A DNA stretch of 64,000 nucleotides from Takakia lepidozioides (lineage: Eukaryota > Streptophyta > Takakiopsida > Takakiales > Takakiaceae). The notes under the pieces were generated by a model. That model saw only the letters and a list, made by a program, of their open reading frames with translations. It had not been told where the DNA came from and did no database searches. The stretch covers positions 39,138,042 through 39,202,041 of the forward strand of contig CM060734.1 of assembly GCA_030704615.1 (NCBI GenBank), in the 5' to 3' direction. This document shows, one piece after another, positions 35,309 to 47,010 of the stretch; positions within the stretch are counted from its first letter, which is position 1, and each line of letters opens with the position of its first letter. The position numbers and the translations under genes are program-made.

Positions 35309-35902
35309 TAATCCTCGAGTCTGTTGATTGACCCATTTCCCTTCATGTGCACAGCTTATTGCTTCACCTCTACACAATTTTAAGTAGGAAGTCACATTGA
35401 AGATGCATTTTGTTGGCAGGTCTATGAAACCATGGTTGATGTATATGACCTACACCGTGAAAAAGAAGTGTGACAAGGATGGAGATTCCCTAGAGAAAAG
35501 AAGTGGAAGAGTAGAGAGAAGGAAGATTCTGACTGCTTGCACCGGCCAAAGACCTCCTCAGGTGATCCTGAAATCAGAATCCTGCTACCTAGTTGTGTGT
35601 GATATTATATAGTCTTCCCCTTTCTTTCCCTTGGGCGGTGATGTCCCTTGTGCTTCAGTGGCACTGCAGGTTTGTTTGAAAGAGGTTATTTTCTCTTCTC
35701 ACTGTAGTTAAAGGTTCTGCTTAAGCCGCAAGTGACCCCTCCGGTGTTTCTCTACTAATAATTAATTGAAAATAAAAGTAATTGTTGTTGAACGTCTATA
35801 TGATTGTATTATCCAACCTTGTGTAAACAGTCTTCTTTTAAATCGTTTAAATGACTCAAAAAAATTTCTCATTTGATTTGTAGGCTTGCGTGTTGTGAAG
35901 CC
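35309..35902. other. HDA8 3' flank, no gene
   Basis: Presumed 3' untranslated region and intergenic DNA. AATAATTAATTGAAAATAAAAG at about 35757 could contribute a polyadenylation signal (AATAAA variant). Nothing else recognised. Confidence 0.4.
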
Positions 35903-36424
35903 TGATTCCGGCGCTATGGGCCGGACTTGACCCTATCTGGGGAATGTAGTCGGTAGAAGGGCCTGGTAGAGAAGACGGAATCTTGCTAAGTGGACGCCAC
36001 AGACTTAGACCTCCAAATACTTTCATCCAACCACTCAAGCACACCGTTACGCCCAACATACGTTCGCGTAAGATTCAAAAGCCACCACCCCCACTGCCAC
36101 GGCAGTGAGGCTTAAATAGTATTAGGTCATAATCTAATCCTAGTGCCGTGTGGCACTTACATATGTCCACCAGATGTCCTTCCAGCATAGCCATAGAAAG
36201 AAGCCAGATCGCCCAGTCCCATCCTAATCTAATCCTAAACTAGCTATTAGAATAAGACAGCCCCTAATAAAGCCATCAGCTGTTGCCAGCTCATCCTCAT
36301 GCGCAAGGTGTAAGTCCATCCAGCCTTCATCTTGGCTTCATCCATCCATTAAATCATCCGGAGCGCATCCCTCCTCCATCCATCCATGTCGAAAAGTAAG
36401 GTGAGAAGAAATCCTAGCTCCACA
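35903..36424 (-). repeat. 3' LTR of the minus-strand gypsy element
   Basis: 522 bp. Near-identical to 42990-43531 apart from scattered substitutions and an ~18-bp difference near its 3' end. It is unusual in being flanked on both sides by TGTGAAGCCT. Confidence 0.85.
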
Positions 36425-36653
36425 TATGTGAAGCCTGTTGGGGCCAGAAGAAACTGCGAGCTCCTGCGAGTGATGAGCTTAGGGAGAACAAAATGAAGCC
36501 TAGCCAAAACAAGCTACACACTCTGCACACAAGGGATGAAAAAACCTAGGGAAGAAAATCTCACCCTGCAAGCTGGGTGGAGGACAAAACATCCCATAGG
36601 AAAAACCCCGAGTGCTACAAACGGTGCAAAAAACTAGCACGAAAGTCAAAACA

Positions 36654-37718
36654 CTACTTTAAAGAAGAGGATGTCATGTGTTGAGTGCGAGCTGTCCGAG
36701 CTGTGGGAGTGAAGATCACCTGACGGTTCTCAACATTCAAACAGGTTAGATCAAAGGTAAGAATACATGGAACAAATAGTGAAACATGAATGGAGCTAGC
36801 TAAGTGAGGAGTAGAGGCATGTTGAGGGAGCAAGACATACTGCCTGCCAGGAAGAATATCAGAGATAAGGTAAGGGCCATCAATTCGTCGTTTAGCCTTG
36901 GAAATCTGCTTACCAGGCTGGAGTCTCACACAAACAGACTGGCCTACCTTGAATGACTCAGAATATACAACACGGCGGTTGTAATTCTTTGCCTGAGCAG
37001 CTTGAGCAAACACAATATTAGATTTGGCAGTTTCCCTCAAACGTCTTCTTCTAGCTTCCATGGAAAGAAAAAAGACTTCCCAATTTTCAGGCTCAGTTGC
37101 CAAGACCTGCAGCCAGGAGATATGCAAAGGAGTTCTACATTTTCTATCATACAAAAGTTCAAAATGTGAGATTTTGGTACTGGCATGGATAGAAGTCTTG
37201 TAGGCAAAGAGCAGAATAAACATAGCAATATCCCATTCATCAATGAGTGTCTCATTCTTCTCGAGCATCTGGCATATAGTTTTGTTAAATCGTTCTGTCA
37301 AACCATTGCATTGGGGATTGTAGGGAGCAGTAACGACATGCTTAGTGTTGAGATTAAACAAGACAATCTCCATAAGTTGGTTGCAGAACTCTGTACCTTG
37401 ATCCGTGAGGATTTCCAGAGGGCAACCATGATGAAGAATCACCTTATCAAAGAAGAATTGCACCACTTCATCACTATCCTTAGCAACCAGAGGTCGGAGC
37501 TCAACCCATTTCGTCAGGTAGTCCGTTGCAACCGCAAGGTATGCATGGCCCTTGGACGTGGATTTAAGGGGTCCGACTAGATCTAAGCCAACCCTAGCAA
37601 ATGGTTCAGTCACCGGGATTGGCTGTAAAGGCAAGGGAGCTTCGGAGCAGCTTGGATATGTCACTAAGGTAGGTGCCGGTTTCGCACCTATGGAGAAGAG
37701 CATTGTATAATGGATCAT
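36654..37718 (-). pseudogene. Integrase of the minus-strand gypsy element
   Basis: 354 codons cover the integrase core and C-terminal domain. VGLDLVGPLKST carries the first catalytic Asp, LEILTDQGTEFCNQL the second, and CNGLTERFNKTICQML the catalytic Glu; FKVGQSVCVRLQPGK and a GPYLISDILPG string mark the SH3-like tail. The zinc-binding head expected upstream is not intact: 37755-37994 is unrelated or scrambled. No chromodomain or PHD finger follows. Confidence 0.85.
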
Positions 37719-37990
37719 CCATGCCTACATCATTCATGGTCACACAACAGCAGGTTAGTGTAGGCGAGAAGAAAGTGACAGCCCCCGTTCTCTTCCTTTC
37801 GTAGTCCTGACTTCATTTTCAGTTGGTTGCCAATGAGGAGGCAAGCAGGCTGTAAGGCGCAGCTCAATCCCTCGGTCAGGAAACAAACCAAGGCAGGCAC
37901 AAGACAAGATGGGCAATGCTAAGGTAAGGGATAGTACCAGACCAATCTGCAGGATATCAGACCAAAATTCATGCCAATACCAGGGGAATT

Positions 37991-39673
37991 TCAACCAACA
38001 TCAAACTGTAGAAGATCCCAAGTGTCAAACAAATCTGGAGGAACATAAGGATAATCCAGCAAATGACACAAGACATAAGGATCTGAAACAGGTACGGTAG
38101 GTGAGGGAGATCGTTCAGCAGGGGAGACAAGATCACTTAAGGTAATGTAAGGTGCAGGGATTTTGGATTCGCCTCGAGTCAAAGCATCTACATTAACATT
38201 ATCCTTCCCACGCTTGTATGAGATGGTGAAGTCATAGCCTTGCAAAATGAGAGCCCACCTAGCTAACCTACCAGTGAGTTCACGAGGAGTTAGCAAGGCT
38301 TTTAAAGGGAGATGGCCAGTTTCAATGGTAAAATGACAGCAATGTAAATACTGCCTAAAATATTTGACGCCAAAGATAACGGCAAGGCCTTCCTTGTCAG
38401 TGATGGAGTAATTGCGCTCATGTTTATCAAGGCGGCGAGAGGCGTAGACGATAGCATGCTCATGACCATCTTGAATGTGGCTCAACACAGCAGAGATAGC
38501 TAGATCACTGGCATCAGTTTGCAAGAGAAGTGGCAAGGTAAAATCAGGATAGGCACGCACAGGAGTAGAAGTTAGTGCAATTTTGAGCTTCTCAAATGCT
38601 GACGTTTCTGCAGTACCCCAGACAAAATGAGCATCCTTGGATAACAAGCGAGTGAGGGGAGCAGTTAACTTGGCAAACTGAAAAATGAAGCGACGATAGT
38701 AAGAACCCAAGCCTAAGAAGGCTTTAACGCATGTTTTATCCCGAGGGGCTGGATAGTTCCACACAGCTTGGATCTTTGCAGGGTCAGGACTGATGCCAGC
38801 AGCAGAAAGCAGATGGCCCAAGAAATGGAGCTGTTCCATACAGAAAACACACTTCTTGGCCTTAACCTTAAGCCCGGCTGCACGAAGTCTACACACAACC
38901 CGCTATAAATCCAATAGATGAGCATCAAACGTTGTAGAGTAAATGTTGATGTCATCTATGTAAACCAAGGCACATTCCCGACGAAGGTTTCCTAAAACGA
39001 TATCCATTAGGCGTTGAAATGTGGCAGTGGCGTTGCAAAGGCCAAAAGGCATGGTTTCAAATTGAAATAGGCCCATCCTGCAGGTGAAGGCAGTTTTCTC
39101 CTTAGCAGCAACAGTTAAATGAACTTGCCAAAAGCCAGAGGCTAAATCTAAGGAAGAGAAGATAGTGGCCCCATTAAGTTGATCGAGCGTTTCATTGATG
39201 CGTGGCAAAGGGTAAACATCCATCTTAGTGATGGCATTTAAATACCGAAAATCAACGCAAAAACGGGTTGAGCCATTCTTCTTACCCACCAAGACAATGG
39301 GACTGGCCTAAGGGGATATGGAGGGGGTGATTACACCAGCATCAAGCATTTTTGTAATCTCATCTTGAATGACCTTGCGTTCACGTACACTCTCCCTGTA
39401 GGCATGTTGTTTGATAGGCTTACTATCCGTGATGATGTCATGATCCAGAAGGGTGGTGCGGCCCAAGTCATGAAGCCATTGACTAAAGATGTCGAGATTG
39501 TCACGGAAAAACTGGTGCAGGCGATTAATCTGCTGGGGAGCAAGGTGATCACCCACCTTGATATCCTTTAATACTTGATGGAAATGTTGCTCTGCCTCAA
39601 GAGTAAGCGGGCCTTTGTCAGTGGAACGAGAGTGAGAGGCAAAGGCCTGGAGTTGGTCCACATGGGAGTCCAC
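37991..39673 (-). pseudogene. Reverse transcriptase and RNase H of the minus-strand gypsy element
   Basis: 39673-39308 encodes the linker before the polymerase (SKPIKQHAYRES, MLDAGVI). 39292-38903 encodes RFCVDFRYLNAITKMD, FSSLDLASGFWQVHL, FQFETMPFGLCNATATFQR and the catalytic box LVYIDDINIYS. After an in-frame stop near 38903, 38896-37991 holds LHFLGHLLSAAGI, FLGLGSYYRRFI and RNase H with LLQTDASDLAISAVL, TDKEGLAVIFGVKYF and ETGHLPLKALL, where the usual TDH is ETG. Stops at about 39301 and 38903 interrupt an otherwise complete domain pair. Confidence 0.9.
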
Positions 39674-39931
39674 CAGCCCAATATCATGAAGACTGAGACT
39701 TTCTGAACAGAGGTCAGCTCAGACAAATGAGTAGCAATGAGTCTAGCAAGGACCTGACCCCTACGTATACTGATGCTGATGCGTTCAGGATTACCAAGAA
39801 GTAACCTGACTTCACCTTTGAAACCTCGGTCTAAAACGCAATCAGATAGTGCTTTTGGAGGGTAAGTTTCTTCCAGCCCTCAATCTCAAGGAAATGACCT
39901 GCAGGGCAAACAAAAGCTAGACCTGTAGGTA

Positions 39932-40661
39932 CTATGCGCTGAGAAAAAGCAGGGATGATGAAGTCAACAGGAGAACGTAGCAAAAGAGAGTTCTTTGCCA
40001 CGGGCAGTGGAGTCCAGACTTCTTACCTGGTGGAGGGAAATGCCATTGATGCAAGGTATCACCAAGTGGGTGGAACTGGCTGAACCTGGCCCAATTATAA
40101 TGCAAACCCACCTGCTCCTTCATCTGCTCAGCTTGAAGCTTGAGACGAGAATAGTTGGCCATAGAGGTCCCAGCAGCAATGGTAACATGGTTTAGATTCA
40201 CCTTGTAGGGTTGCTCTTCACCATTGTGAAGACACATAACGTTATTCATGATGTCTATGCTGGCCTCTGCACCCTTCATCCAATCCAGACCCAGCAAAAC
40301 TTGCTCACCCATGGTGACAATGCAGGTCAGCAAGACTGTTTTCCCACTAATGCGGATAGGTGACGAACCCAATAGGTTCATAAGCCATGCCATCAGCTAT
40401 GGTAACCACAAGGCCATGAGCAGAGCCAATCTTTAATCCAAGAATGCGAACTGTACTAAGTGGAATGGCAGACATGGTACAGCCCGTATCAATAACACAT
40501 GGAAAGGAAAGGTGGCCTACATGGCATTGTGTCATCAACGGGTGGATACGGTCCCGACTGACACATTTATAGGCTTCACAGTGCATAAGTTTGAAATCAC
40601 GAGAAAGAACAGCACTTACCAACGTGTTGGGGTTCTTACCATGGTCATCTGGCACCCTCAC
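39932..40661 (-). pseudogene. Aspartic protease of the minus-strand gypsy element
   Basis: 40661-40347 contains the active-site string CVIDTGCTMSAIP and a hydrophobic IADGMAYEP region. A frameshift leads to 40393-39932, which holds VTMGEQVLLGLDWMKGAEA, the LG-DW motif that closes gypsy proteases. It lies between the Gag knuckle and the RT linker, as expected. Confidence 0.8.
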
Positions 40662-40738
40662 AGACGACCTGGTTCGTGTAAAGTACCCTGCTGTTTCTTA
40701 TCCCTTTGTAACTGTTCAATCAGGGCAAACAAGTCAGA

Positions 40739-41851
40739 TTAATAAGGGCACCACCTGGTGTAATGTTTGATGGACTTGCAAATCATGCAAGCCACCACTG
40801 AGGTCCTAGTGTCATGATGTATGCCAGCATGGGCTTTACCTTGAGTCCCGGATCTGGCAGGGACTGCAGGGTTCCAGCCTACTTCAGCCTTAAAGGCTTG
40901 CAGTTCTTCCTGGACGAAAAGAGGATAATTCATGCACAAATGGAAGGGACCAGATCTGCTGCAATACCTTTCACCCCAGGGTCCCCATCAGTAGGCTCTA
41001 CACAGTGACTCTCACTAGCTAGATGAGTGTATTTCGTGTTGGCAACTTTAGACAGGCCTGCCTTAGCAGCTTTGAGACGTAACCTTTCTTCAATCAATTC
41101 CACCATCTCATCTTCAGTGGTGTAAGACTATTTTTGCAAAAATACTTTCTCAGGAGGGGGCAAGCCTTTTACAAAACATGTTTCAAAATAGCAGGTCTCT
41201 CTGATGTAATCAAAACCGACTTACAAATTGCAGTTCGTAAATCAGTGTAGTATTTCCACACACTGTCGCCATAGTGAAATTTTAAATCTGGTGTGGTGTA
41301 AGCTATGGGTTTTTCTTCACAAAAGAGCTTGCGCCAACTCTCTAGCTTCGACCCACGTAAGATCATTTTTTTCCTTAATGTTGGACTCAAACAGTTGCCT
41401 AGCCTCTCCCTTGAGACAAATCCGAAAGGACTTGACTTGGAATCATGGGGGAACTCCATTCATTTTAGTGTTGATTTCAAAAAATTCCAAGAAGGACTCA
41501 AAATCCTCTCCTAAGTTGTACTCAGGGTATTGCTGCTTGTGCATTCGCTCTCCATGATCAGATTTTCGTGGAGTAGTGTCTGGAACCTCAGATTGTTTCA
41601 GCAACATCTTCAAAAGGGGGGAGGCAATTTGAAATCACCCCCATGGCTTCACACAACTCGTCCAAATCAAATGTGGGCTGAGGCACAGTCGCCGGATCTT
41701 TGTGATCTCCGGACGACTCTCCCTTTTCCATATTATTCTTTTCATTAGTTGTTGTCTCTTCCCTCTCCTCCGCTGCACGTTTGTCCAACTCACTTAGTCC
41801 CATTGTTTCTTCCGCTTCCCTTTCTAGCATAGATCTTGTAAATACAGGCAT
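40739..41851 (-). pseudogene. Gag of the minus-strand gypsy element
   Basis: Starts at the ATG at 41851 with MPVFTRSMLEREAEETMG, a charged, Glu-rich head to 41588. 41459-41169 resembles the capsid core (LESWRKLFCEEK, YGDSVWKYYTDL). The end, at 40790-40745, has a CCHC knuckle, CMICKSIKHYTRWC, with all four ligands. The three parts lie in different frames with stops between, so no full Gag is made. Confidence 0.75.
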
Positions 41852-41869
41852 GAGAAGAGAAGGACACGA

Positions 41870-42779
41870 CTACCTGTCCGAAGGAGCACTAAGCTGCGAG
41901 TCCCACCCAAACACACAGTGGGAGGTGATGAAGCGGTGCTTGTGCAGCAGATACACTCCCTCTCCCAAGAATGCCCACAGTTCTTCTTCTCCCTTGAGCC
42001 AAAAAGCCACGCGCACAATGTTGCGCACCACTTTCTCTTTCACCAACAGCGTGTGTGCATGATATGTTTGAGCTTCTTCAGCCTTGTAGAGACCTACCGT
42101 TTCACGCCGAAAACACACCCCCGGAAAGATCAATACATCATTGGGACAGAAAGGAAATTAAGAGTTAGGGATACCCGTGATGAGCTCTTCCCAAGTGGGA
42201 TCCCGAGTAGGGGCTGGCGGACTCGAGGTCTTAAATTAGCAAGCAGGATAGATGTTCCTCCCTTAACCAGTTCCCATAAGCGTAGAGGGCTCGGCTTGTG
42301 AGGAGGCATGAAGCTCTCAAGCTCCACACCCAATTCTCGACTCACAGAGAATTGTGGAATGCCCAAGACAGCCCAGCTAAGCTTCTCACCACTCTCCAAC
42401 TGCTCGTTGGCACTAGCAAGGGGGATTTGTAGAGTGACTTCCCTGGAGTGAAGTTTGAGAAGCAGGCGCACAACATAGGCCCCCTGAAGAGATTCGCGAA
42501 TGCGACTGCTCTGCTCCGCTTTGGTGCGTATGGGTTTGCAGGCTTCCTTATGCGCGGTTTCCTCAAAGGTTTTGGCCCATAACTCCAAAGGCGTGTCCAG
42601 TGGGAGCTCAGGGTGTGGAATAGGTTCTCCCTCCGGGTAATCAACAAAACCAACTGCTCAGGCAACAGGTTGCGCGCAAGCTCGCAAATATAGCGAGATT
42701 CCAACGCTAGAGTTTGCTTCAAGCGCGTGACTTCGAATTGATCAAGTTCAAACCAACCACGCTCAGAACTGGAAGCCAT
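41870..42779 (-). pseudogene. Extra open region between 5' LTR and gag, function unknown
   Basis: Lies ahead of gag in the retroelement. It begins at an ATG (42779) with MASSSERGWFELDQFEVTRL, continues in a second frame from about 42590 (GAYVVRLLLKLHSREVTLQI, FSVSRELGVELESFMPPHKP) and in a third from about 42130 (KVVRNIVRVAFWLKGEEELW). Read together these give about 300 residues, mixed hydrophobic and charged, with no motif I recognise. The frames fit end to end, so a single ancestral gene with two frameshifts is likely. Gypsy elements normally have no gene here. Confidence 0.5.
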
Positions 42780-42989
42780 GGTGTTTGTGTGCTAAACTCT
42801 CAAAACACAGAAGAACACGAGCAGGCAAACTTTCTCTCTCTCGCCTTGCGCGCAAGACACCAGCCGTCATTTTGCCACTTCCTCTCCCTCCAATCATGCA
42901 GGATCCCCCGTACCCAATCTACTGTTCTCAATTGTTCCGTACCCACTAAATCCTTTGTCAACGATTTTAGTTACCCCGCATCTCCACCA

Positions 42990-43531
42990 TGATTCCGGTG
43001 CTATGGGTTTGTTCCCCTTCCTCTACCGGACTTGACCCTATCTGGGGAATGTAGTCGGTAGAAGGGCCTGGCAGAGAAGACGGAATCTTGCTAAGAGGAC
43101 GCCACAGACTCAGACCTCCAAATATTTTCATCCAACCACTCAAGCACACCGTTACACCCAACGTACACTCGCGTAAGACTCAAAGGCCACCACCCCCACT
43201 GCCACGGCAGTGAGGCTTAAATAGTATTAGGTCATAATCTAATCCTAGTGTCGTGTGGCACTTACACATAGGTCCACCAGATGTCCTTCCAGCATAGCCA
43301 TAGAAAGAAGCCAGATCACCCAGTCCCATCCTAATCTGATCCTAAACTAGCTGTTAGAATAAGACAACCCCTAATAAAGCCATCAGCTGTTGCCAGCTCA
43401 TCCTCATGCGCAAGGTGTAAGTCCATCCAGCCTTCATCCTGGCTTCGTCCATCCCTTAAATCATCCGGAGTGCATCCCTCCTCCATCCATCCATGTCGAA
43501 AAGTAAGGTGAGAAGGAATCCCAGCTCCACA
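42990..43531 (-). repeat. 5' LTR of the minus-strand gypsy element
   Basis: 542 bp; TG at 43531 and CA at 42990 on the minus strand, followed directly by the primer-binding site. Contains an ~18-bp stretch (about 43008-43026) absent from the other LTR. Confidence 0.85.
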
Positions 43532-45430
43532 GTGTGTGTATTTTATTTTAAGCCAATCTTTCTTATGTGAAGCACTGAGTGGTGACCCGAAATAGGGAAT
43601 TTGTATAGGAAACACCGTGACAGCAAAACTGGTACCTGCATCTGTGAGGGGCAATCCCTACGAACCAGACATATTAGACACCCCAAGGGAAGATATTAGA
43701 AACAATAAAGAGACCAAAAGGACCCTAGCACAAACCATCATCACTGGCCAGTAGAGGGGCCAGAGCCAAACAAAAAGGCCAGCCAGCTACCAATAATCCT
43801 AAGAAAAGATGAATATTTCACCCCCATGTAAAAACTAGTGTTGTACTCGTATGTGCCAATTGACCTGAGGTTGGGTAGCATGTGAGCACAAGCGCACATT
43901 CCAAATATTCTTAAGATGCCTTTAGCATATTCGATAACGAAACGAAAAATGAGAAACTAAAAAATTTGCGAAACTCTTTCTGACTGCTCACATAGTAGGC
44001 CCTCACAGCAACACTTAAGAAACAAGTAACCCCTATACATGATAAACATGTTGCCCTATAGGTGTGGGATTTCCTCCCGCTATGCTCACCCGATACTAGG
44101 CCCTTTCCATGATAGACTTGAGAAAAGGGCGCTGAGACTCCAAGAGACCTTAAAGGTTGTCACGTCCCATGGATAATTTATCGAGACGAAACTCTCACTC
44201 CCGAAATTACTATTTTTTTAATTTAATTCCTCAATGCAAAATTGAAAAATTGCAAGGCTTAAACGCATGTTTGTGGCTATCTGACCAAAGCTGTCTCATT
44301 GCGATACCCTACTGCCGCCTCTCCTACCTGTTTAGGGTTTCTGGATATTGTTTCGTTTTGCGAAATTCCGGTTGATTTCATTTCTTAATGCGAAATCCGC
44401 CGCCTCTCATGTTTGTGGCTATATGACCAAAGCTTTCTCATTGCGATACCCCGCTGCCGCATGTTTAGGGTTCACGACTATAGTTTCGTTTTGCGAATTG
44501 TCGTCGAATTAGGGTTTATAGATGATTTTTTAGTTTTTCGTTAGGTGGTGAATCACACATAATAGTTTAATATTAAAATGATTCCCTTAGTATATTACGT
44601 TTTGGCTTACAAGTAATGATTTGAAATGTATCAAATGTTCATGAATGTATAGATAGATCAGATAGTTTATTGTTTTGGTGCAACTATACCCTATAAATGC
44701 ACCGTGCCTCAAAACATATAACTCCTACGACCGCGGTTTAAGAACACACAACCCCCATGAGCGTGAGTTGTGCTCACGTGAGCATGCTCACGTTATGCTC
44801 ACAGGATACCAACCCCCATTGACCTGGGTAAGTGCCCGGGTCTGAGTAAAGATAGTGAAGGACCAACCAGTCTGTGGTGTCATTGAGCAAATACCTGATT
44901 GTTTGTTGAACTTAGGGTTTAAGAAAAATGACCTAACCACCTGCAAACCATACCAAACGCATAATGCTGCTGGCGACGTTGTGATTGAGACCAAGAGAGA
45001 GAGAGAAGACTCCGGCTGAAGCCGGCGTAACTAAGAGCCACTTCGATTGAGACCAATACTAAGGGGCGAGCAATGGGAGATGGGAGGGGTAGGCATTATG
45101 ACCTATGCTGCTTGTAATTTTTAATTTATTTACTGAAACCTATTTTTATGTTTTGTTTTTCTTCCTCTTTTGAGTGCATATGATGGATGTGGGGCTCAAA
45201 CATAGCCGTATACATACGGCTCTCATTTTAAGATAATAGCGTCCTCAATGCGCCTATGGGCCCTGCCAGTATGGCCCATGGGGTCAGCTCATAAGCCCAT
45301 CGCCCATCCACCGGGTCCGCCAGGGTCCTTTGGATAGTCTAGTATCTTCTGGAGAGTCTGCTGGAGGGTCCACGTACTGACTCTGCAGAGTTCGCTAGAG
45401 AGGGTCCACTATGCAGAGATCCACCCTACA
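43532..45430. other. Gene-free repeat-bearing stretch
   Basis: No coding region supported. A diverged tandem pair at about 44263-44370 and 44408-44500 shares GTTTGTGGCTAT, TCATTGCGATACC, GCTGCCGC and TAGTTTCGTTTTGCGAA-like strings. 44994-45049 carries the GACTCCGGC...TAACTAAGAGCCAC dispersed motif. Several GTGAGC/GCTCAC inverted strings lie around 44760-44800. Confidence 0.5.
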
Positions 45431-46061
45431 GGAGTCGACATGTAGAGTCTGTTGGTGCCCAGTCCGTTGGAAGGCTCGCCGCCGTAGAAGAACGAGGGCT
45501 TAAAAAATTCAGAAAGAACTAGTATACAAAATGAATAATTAATAACACATTACCACCTGACCAGAATTGAACACCGAACCTTCTGCTCATTACTCGTTAC
45601 TCTTAACTACCACATTACCACATTACCACATCACCTTTATACTTTCTTTTGTATGTGCATTACCAGAGCCTATAGGCAGGTCATGGGCCCCTCTTGGTTG
45701 GGACCTATCGCAGCAGACCTCCTTGCCCGACAGACCCAACATCAACTGAGCCGCAACAGACCCTCCGTCCGGTAGAGGCGCTCCCACCCTTCGCGACCCT
45801 CTCTGCTACACGTGGGCCCCTCCATAGGCACTTGTGTGCGCATTGAAGACACTATTATCTTATAATGAGAAGCTATACATACCACCCCATACGTGAATTC
45901 ATTATCTTATCTATTGAAGGCCCCCGAATAATTTACTAGGTTCTTATGAGTGTTGTATTGGTCTATCCAAGTGTAGATCCGGCGTGGGTAGGGTAAGTGG
46001 CTGGTATGAATATTGACATGTGGGACGTACCCGGATTCTAGGTAGGAGTAGGTATGAATTC

Positions 46062-46210
46062 CTTTAACGTCCAGTGAATTTACAGAGCTCACAACTCAAC
46101 ACACATCCCATCGAGGGGCCAATGGATGGTTGAAGGTACATGTTGAAGGATTGAACCCAAGATCACCCAGGTTATGCATAGACAAGGCACAAATACCCAG
46201 CCACTGTGCC
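46062..46210 (-). mobile_element. tRNA-derived SINE-like repeat, copy one
   Basis: Read on the minus strand it starts with a box-A-like GGCACAGTGGCTGGG (46210-46196) and has box B GGTTCAATCC (46157-46148) about 40 nt on, the spacing of a tRNA promoter. It ends in a GCTCTGTAAATTCACTGGACG string. No target-site duplication identified. Confidence 0.6.
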
Positions 46211-46856
46211 CCTACGGGAGTCGACATGTAGAGTCTGTTGGTGCCCAGTCCGTTGGAAGGCCCGCCGCCGTAGAAGAACGAGGACTTAAAAAATTCAGAA
46301 AGAACCAGTACACAAAATAAATAATTAATAACACATTACCACCTGAACAGAATTGAACACCGAACCTTCTGCTCATTACTCGTTACTCTTAACTACCACA
46401 TTACCACATTACCACATCACCTTTATACTTTCTTTTGTATGTGCATTACCATAGCCTATAGGTAGGTCATGGGCCCCTCTTGGTTGGGACCTATCACAGC
46501 AGACCTCCTTGCCCCACAGACCCAACATCAACTGAGCTGCAACAGACCCTCCGTCCGGTAGAGGCGCTCCCACCCTTCACGACCCTCTCTGCTACACGTG
46601 GGCCCCGCCGTAGGCACTTGTGTGCGCATTGAAGACGCTATTATCTTATAATGAGAAGCTATACATACCACCCCATACGTGAATTCAATTTCATACCTAC
46701 TCCTACCTGGAATCCGGGTACATCCCACATGTCAATATTCATACCAGCCACTTACCCTACCCACGTCGGATCTACACTTGGACATACCAGTACAACACTG
46801 GTAAGAACCTAGTAAATTATTCAGGGGCCTTCAATAGATGAAATAATGATAAAGTT

Positions 46857-47010
46857 CCTTTAACGTCCAGTGAATTTACAAAGCTTACAGCTCAACACAC
46901 ATCCCATCGAGGGGCCAATGGATGGTTGAAGGTACATGTTGAAGGATTGAACCCAAGATCACCCGGGTTATGCATAGACAAGGCACAAATACCCAGCCAC
47001 TGGGCTACCT
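46857..47010 (-). mobile_element. tRNA-derived SINE-like repeat, copy two
   Basis: Same sequence as the copy at 46062-46210 with a better box A (TAGCCCAGTGGC, 47007-46996) and box B GGTTCAATCC (46952-46943). It belongs to the second half of the tandem duplication. Partial relatives of its 3' string occur at about 33555 (HDA8 intron 1) and 25705 (ABCA2 intron 12/13 region). Confidence 0.6.

Larger units (their letters stand above)
35903..43531 (-). mobile_element. Ty3/gypsy LTR retrotransposon with both LTRs
   Basis: LTRs at 43531-42990 (5') and 36424-35903 (3') bound, in minus-strand order, an extra open region, gag, protease, reverse transcriptase, RNase H and integrase. Each LTR reads TGTGGAGC...GGAATCA on that strand, with TG and CA ends. 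Right after the 5' LTR, TGGTGGAGATGCGGGG is a plausible tRNA primer-binding site. Closely similar LTRs suggest fairly recent insertion, yet stops and frameshifts break the polyprotein. No polypurine tract is evident next to the 3' LTR, and the 5-bp flanks do not match. Confidence 0.9.
45431..47010. repeat. Tandem ~790-bp duplication with an internally inverted segment
   Basis: 45431-45900 repeats at 46218-46686 and 46062-46210 repeats at 46857-47010, all in direct orientation. The middle segment, 45895-46061 in copy one, lies reversed in copy two (46681-46857). In copy one this segment is bounded by GAATTC on both sides (45895-45900, 46056-46061). In copy two GAATTC remains at the left and a decayed AAGTTC at the right. 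Confidence 0.85.

Noticed and set aside
43532-45250. Short frames around 43.5-45.0 kb
   Set aside because: None shows a domain or family phrase, and they overlap repeats.
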